Shown here one piece after another: positions 63,390 through 64,000 of a DNA stretch of 64,000 nucleotides. The position numbers and the translations under genes were made by a program. Origin of the DNA: Polaromonas sp. (GTDB taxonomy: Bacteria > Pseudomonadota > Gammaproteobacteria > Burkholderiales > Burkholderiaceae_C); the NCBI RefSeq assembly GCF_030689685.1, contig NZ_JAUYEY010000007.1, forward strand, positions 1 to 64,000, written 5' to 3'. The notes under the pieces were generated by a model. That model was not told the origin of the DNA. It was given only the letters and a program-made list of their open reading frames with translations, and did not search any database. The number at the start of each line of letters is the position of its first letter. The first letter of the stretch is position 1.

Positions 63390-64000
63390 ATGAAGTTGGG
63401 CTATGCCAGAATCAGCCAAGTGATTATCTTTTTACATTTGTTCAAAAAGCGCTGTCTTCTTGCTGTCGGCCTGGGCATGTGTGCGGCGGCGGGAGCCTTG
63501 GCCATCACGCTGGGGCCCAATACCCGCTCGGCTGTGCTGGGTCAGCCGCTGGACATCTCCGTGCAGATGATGCTCGAATCAGGCGATGATCAACAGGCCT
63601 TGTGTCTGGAGGCGAGTGTTTTTTATGTGGACAAGCAACTGGACAAATCACAGGTTCAGGTGTCGCTGGAAAAATCCTCCAATGCACAGCAGTCGCTGAT
63701 ACGTATTCGTTCCACCTCGCTTGTTGAAGGGCCGGTGGTCACGGTTCATCTGCGCGCCGGTTGCGTGCAAAAAACCGTGCGTCGCTATGTGGTGCTTGCA
63801 GCCGCCAAGCCGCGTTCAATTGCTCCGGGCGCTGATGCCTCGTCGCAGGTGGGTGGCACCCCCCTGTCGGGAGCAACTCAAGATAACCCGCAGGGCATTG
63901 AAAAGATCCAAGCCCTGGAGGGCGAATTGCGCCAGTTGCGTGACGAGCTGCAGAACACCCAGTCGGCGTTGGATGCAAGCAAGGAACAGCTTCAACTGGC
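63390..64000 (+). CDS. FimV-like protein, N-terminal part, runs off the right edge
   Basis: An incomplete 203-codon N-terminus without a stop before the window ends. After a signal-type hydrophobic segment (CLLAVGLGMCAAAGALA) comes a periplasmic domain starting ITLGPNTRSAVLGQPLDISV with the paired Cys of ALCLEAS and AGCVQK. A Gln/Ser-rich linker leads to a coiled coil (IEKIQALEGELRQLRDELQ). The layout (signal, small beta domain similar to the FimV N-domain, coiled coil) fits the FimV/HubP family, which organises type IV pili and cell poles. ATG 63390 is used; an in-frame GTG lies 30 bases downstream. Confidence 0.7.
   Translation, partial: MKLGYARISQVIIFLHLFKKRCLLAVGLGMCAAAGALAITLGPNTRSAVLGQPLDISVQMMLESGDDQQALCLEASVFYVDKQLDKSQVQVSLEKSSNAQQSLIRIRSTSLVEGPVVTVHLRAGCVQKTVRRYVVLAAAKPRSIAPGADASSQVGGTPLSGATQDNPQGIEKIQALEGELRQLRDELQNTQSALDASKEQLQL

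Overview
The window is about 62-64% GC by eye and reads as a chromosomal segment of a betaproteobacterium of the Comamonadaceae (Rhodoferax/Polaromonas-like). The evidence is the aerobic benzoyl-CoA (box) genes with BoxR, a divergent pobA/IclR pair, many CoA-linked catabolic genes with branched-chain-type ABC transport, and dense short repeats of the kind seen in that family. No prophage, plasmid functions, rRNA or CRISPR array were seen. This placement is inference; no search was run.

Layout. 0-4.5 kb: rlmB, a zinc-ribbon membrane protein and a two-gene chromate transporter. 4.6-11.3 kb: two MarR-type regulators and a tight five-gene plus-strand operon. The operon encodes a flavin reductase, a NicX-like 2,5-dihydroxypyridine dioxygenase with all expected metal ligands, an alpha/beta hydrolase, an acyl-CoA-dehydrogenase-fold protein lacking the catalytic Glu, and an AMP-forming ligase. 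It looks like an uncharacterised N-heteroaromatic or CoA-linked ring-cleavage route and is the best candidate for a new system here. 11.3-15.9 kb: beta-oxidation genes (FadB-like, thiolase, acyl-CoA dehydrogenase). 16-25.7 kb: a methyltransferase, small envelope proteins, the Ku/LigD end-joining pair, a CHRD lipoprotein. 25.7-28.6 kb: an insertion-sequence remnant, then an FAD monooxygenase/DUF2783/MarR operon with paired operators. 28.7-42.3 kb: YgiQ radical SAM protein with repeat DNA inserted in frame, CYTH-CHAD protein, TPR protein, CoA-transferase, DUF2975/HTH pair, pobA/pobR, a large sensor kinase.

42.4-54.1 kb is the benzoate region. A minus-strand ABC transporter (livF, livG, livM, livH, binding protein), benzoate-CoA ligase and a flavodoxin-like protein lie divergent from plus-strand boxR-boxC-boxB. 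boxA and the ring-cleavage aldehyde dehydrogenase (boxD) are not in the window. 54.1-57.4 kb: a RelE/Phd toxin-antitoxin pair, tRNA-Arg and tRNA-Pro, a sensor kinase, a glutathione S-transferase gene reduced by internal deletion to 51 codons, and a hypothetical gene. 57.4-63.2 kb: a Crp/Fnr regulator, an APH-like kinase and an acyl-CoA dehydrogenase (resembling the ACAD10/11 hydroxyacyl-CoA system), a PaaG-like crotonase and a 3-hydroxyacyl-CoA dehydrogenase. A FimV-like gene runs off the right edge.

The strongest whole-window signal is repeat structure. One dispersed ~60 bp palindromic element occurs at about nine sites and reads through three genes in frame (livG, bclA, boxC). A second ~50 bp element sits directly after stop codons at five sites. 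A REP-like GAGAGGG family lies inside ygiQ and between boxC and boxB, and another common repeat forms the C-terminus of boxR.
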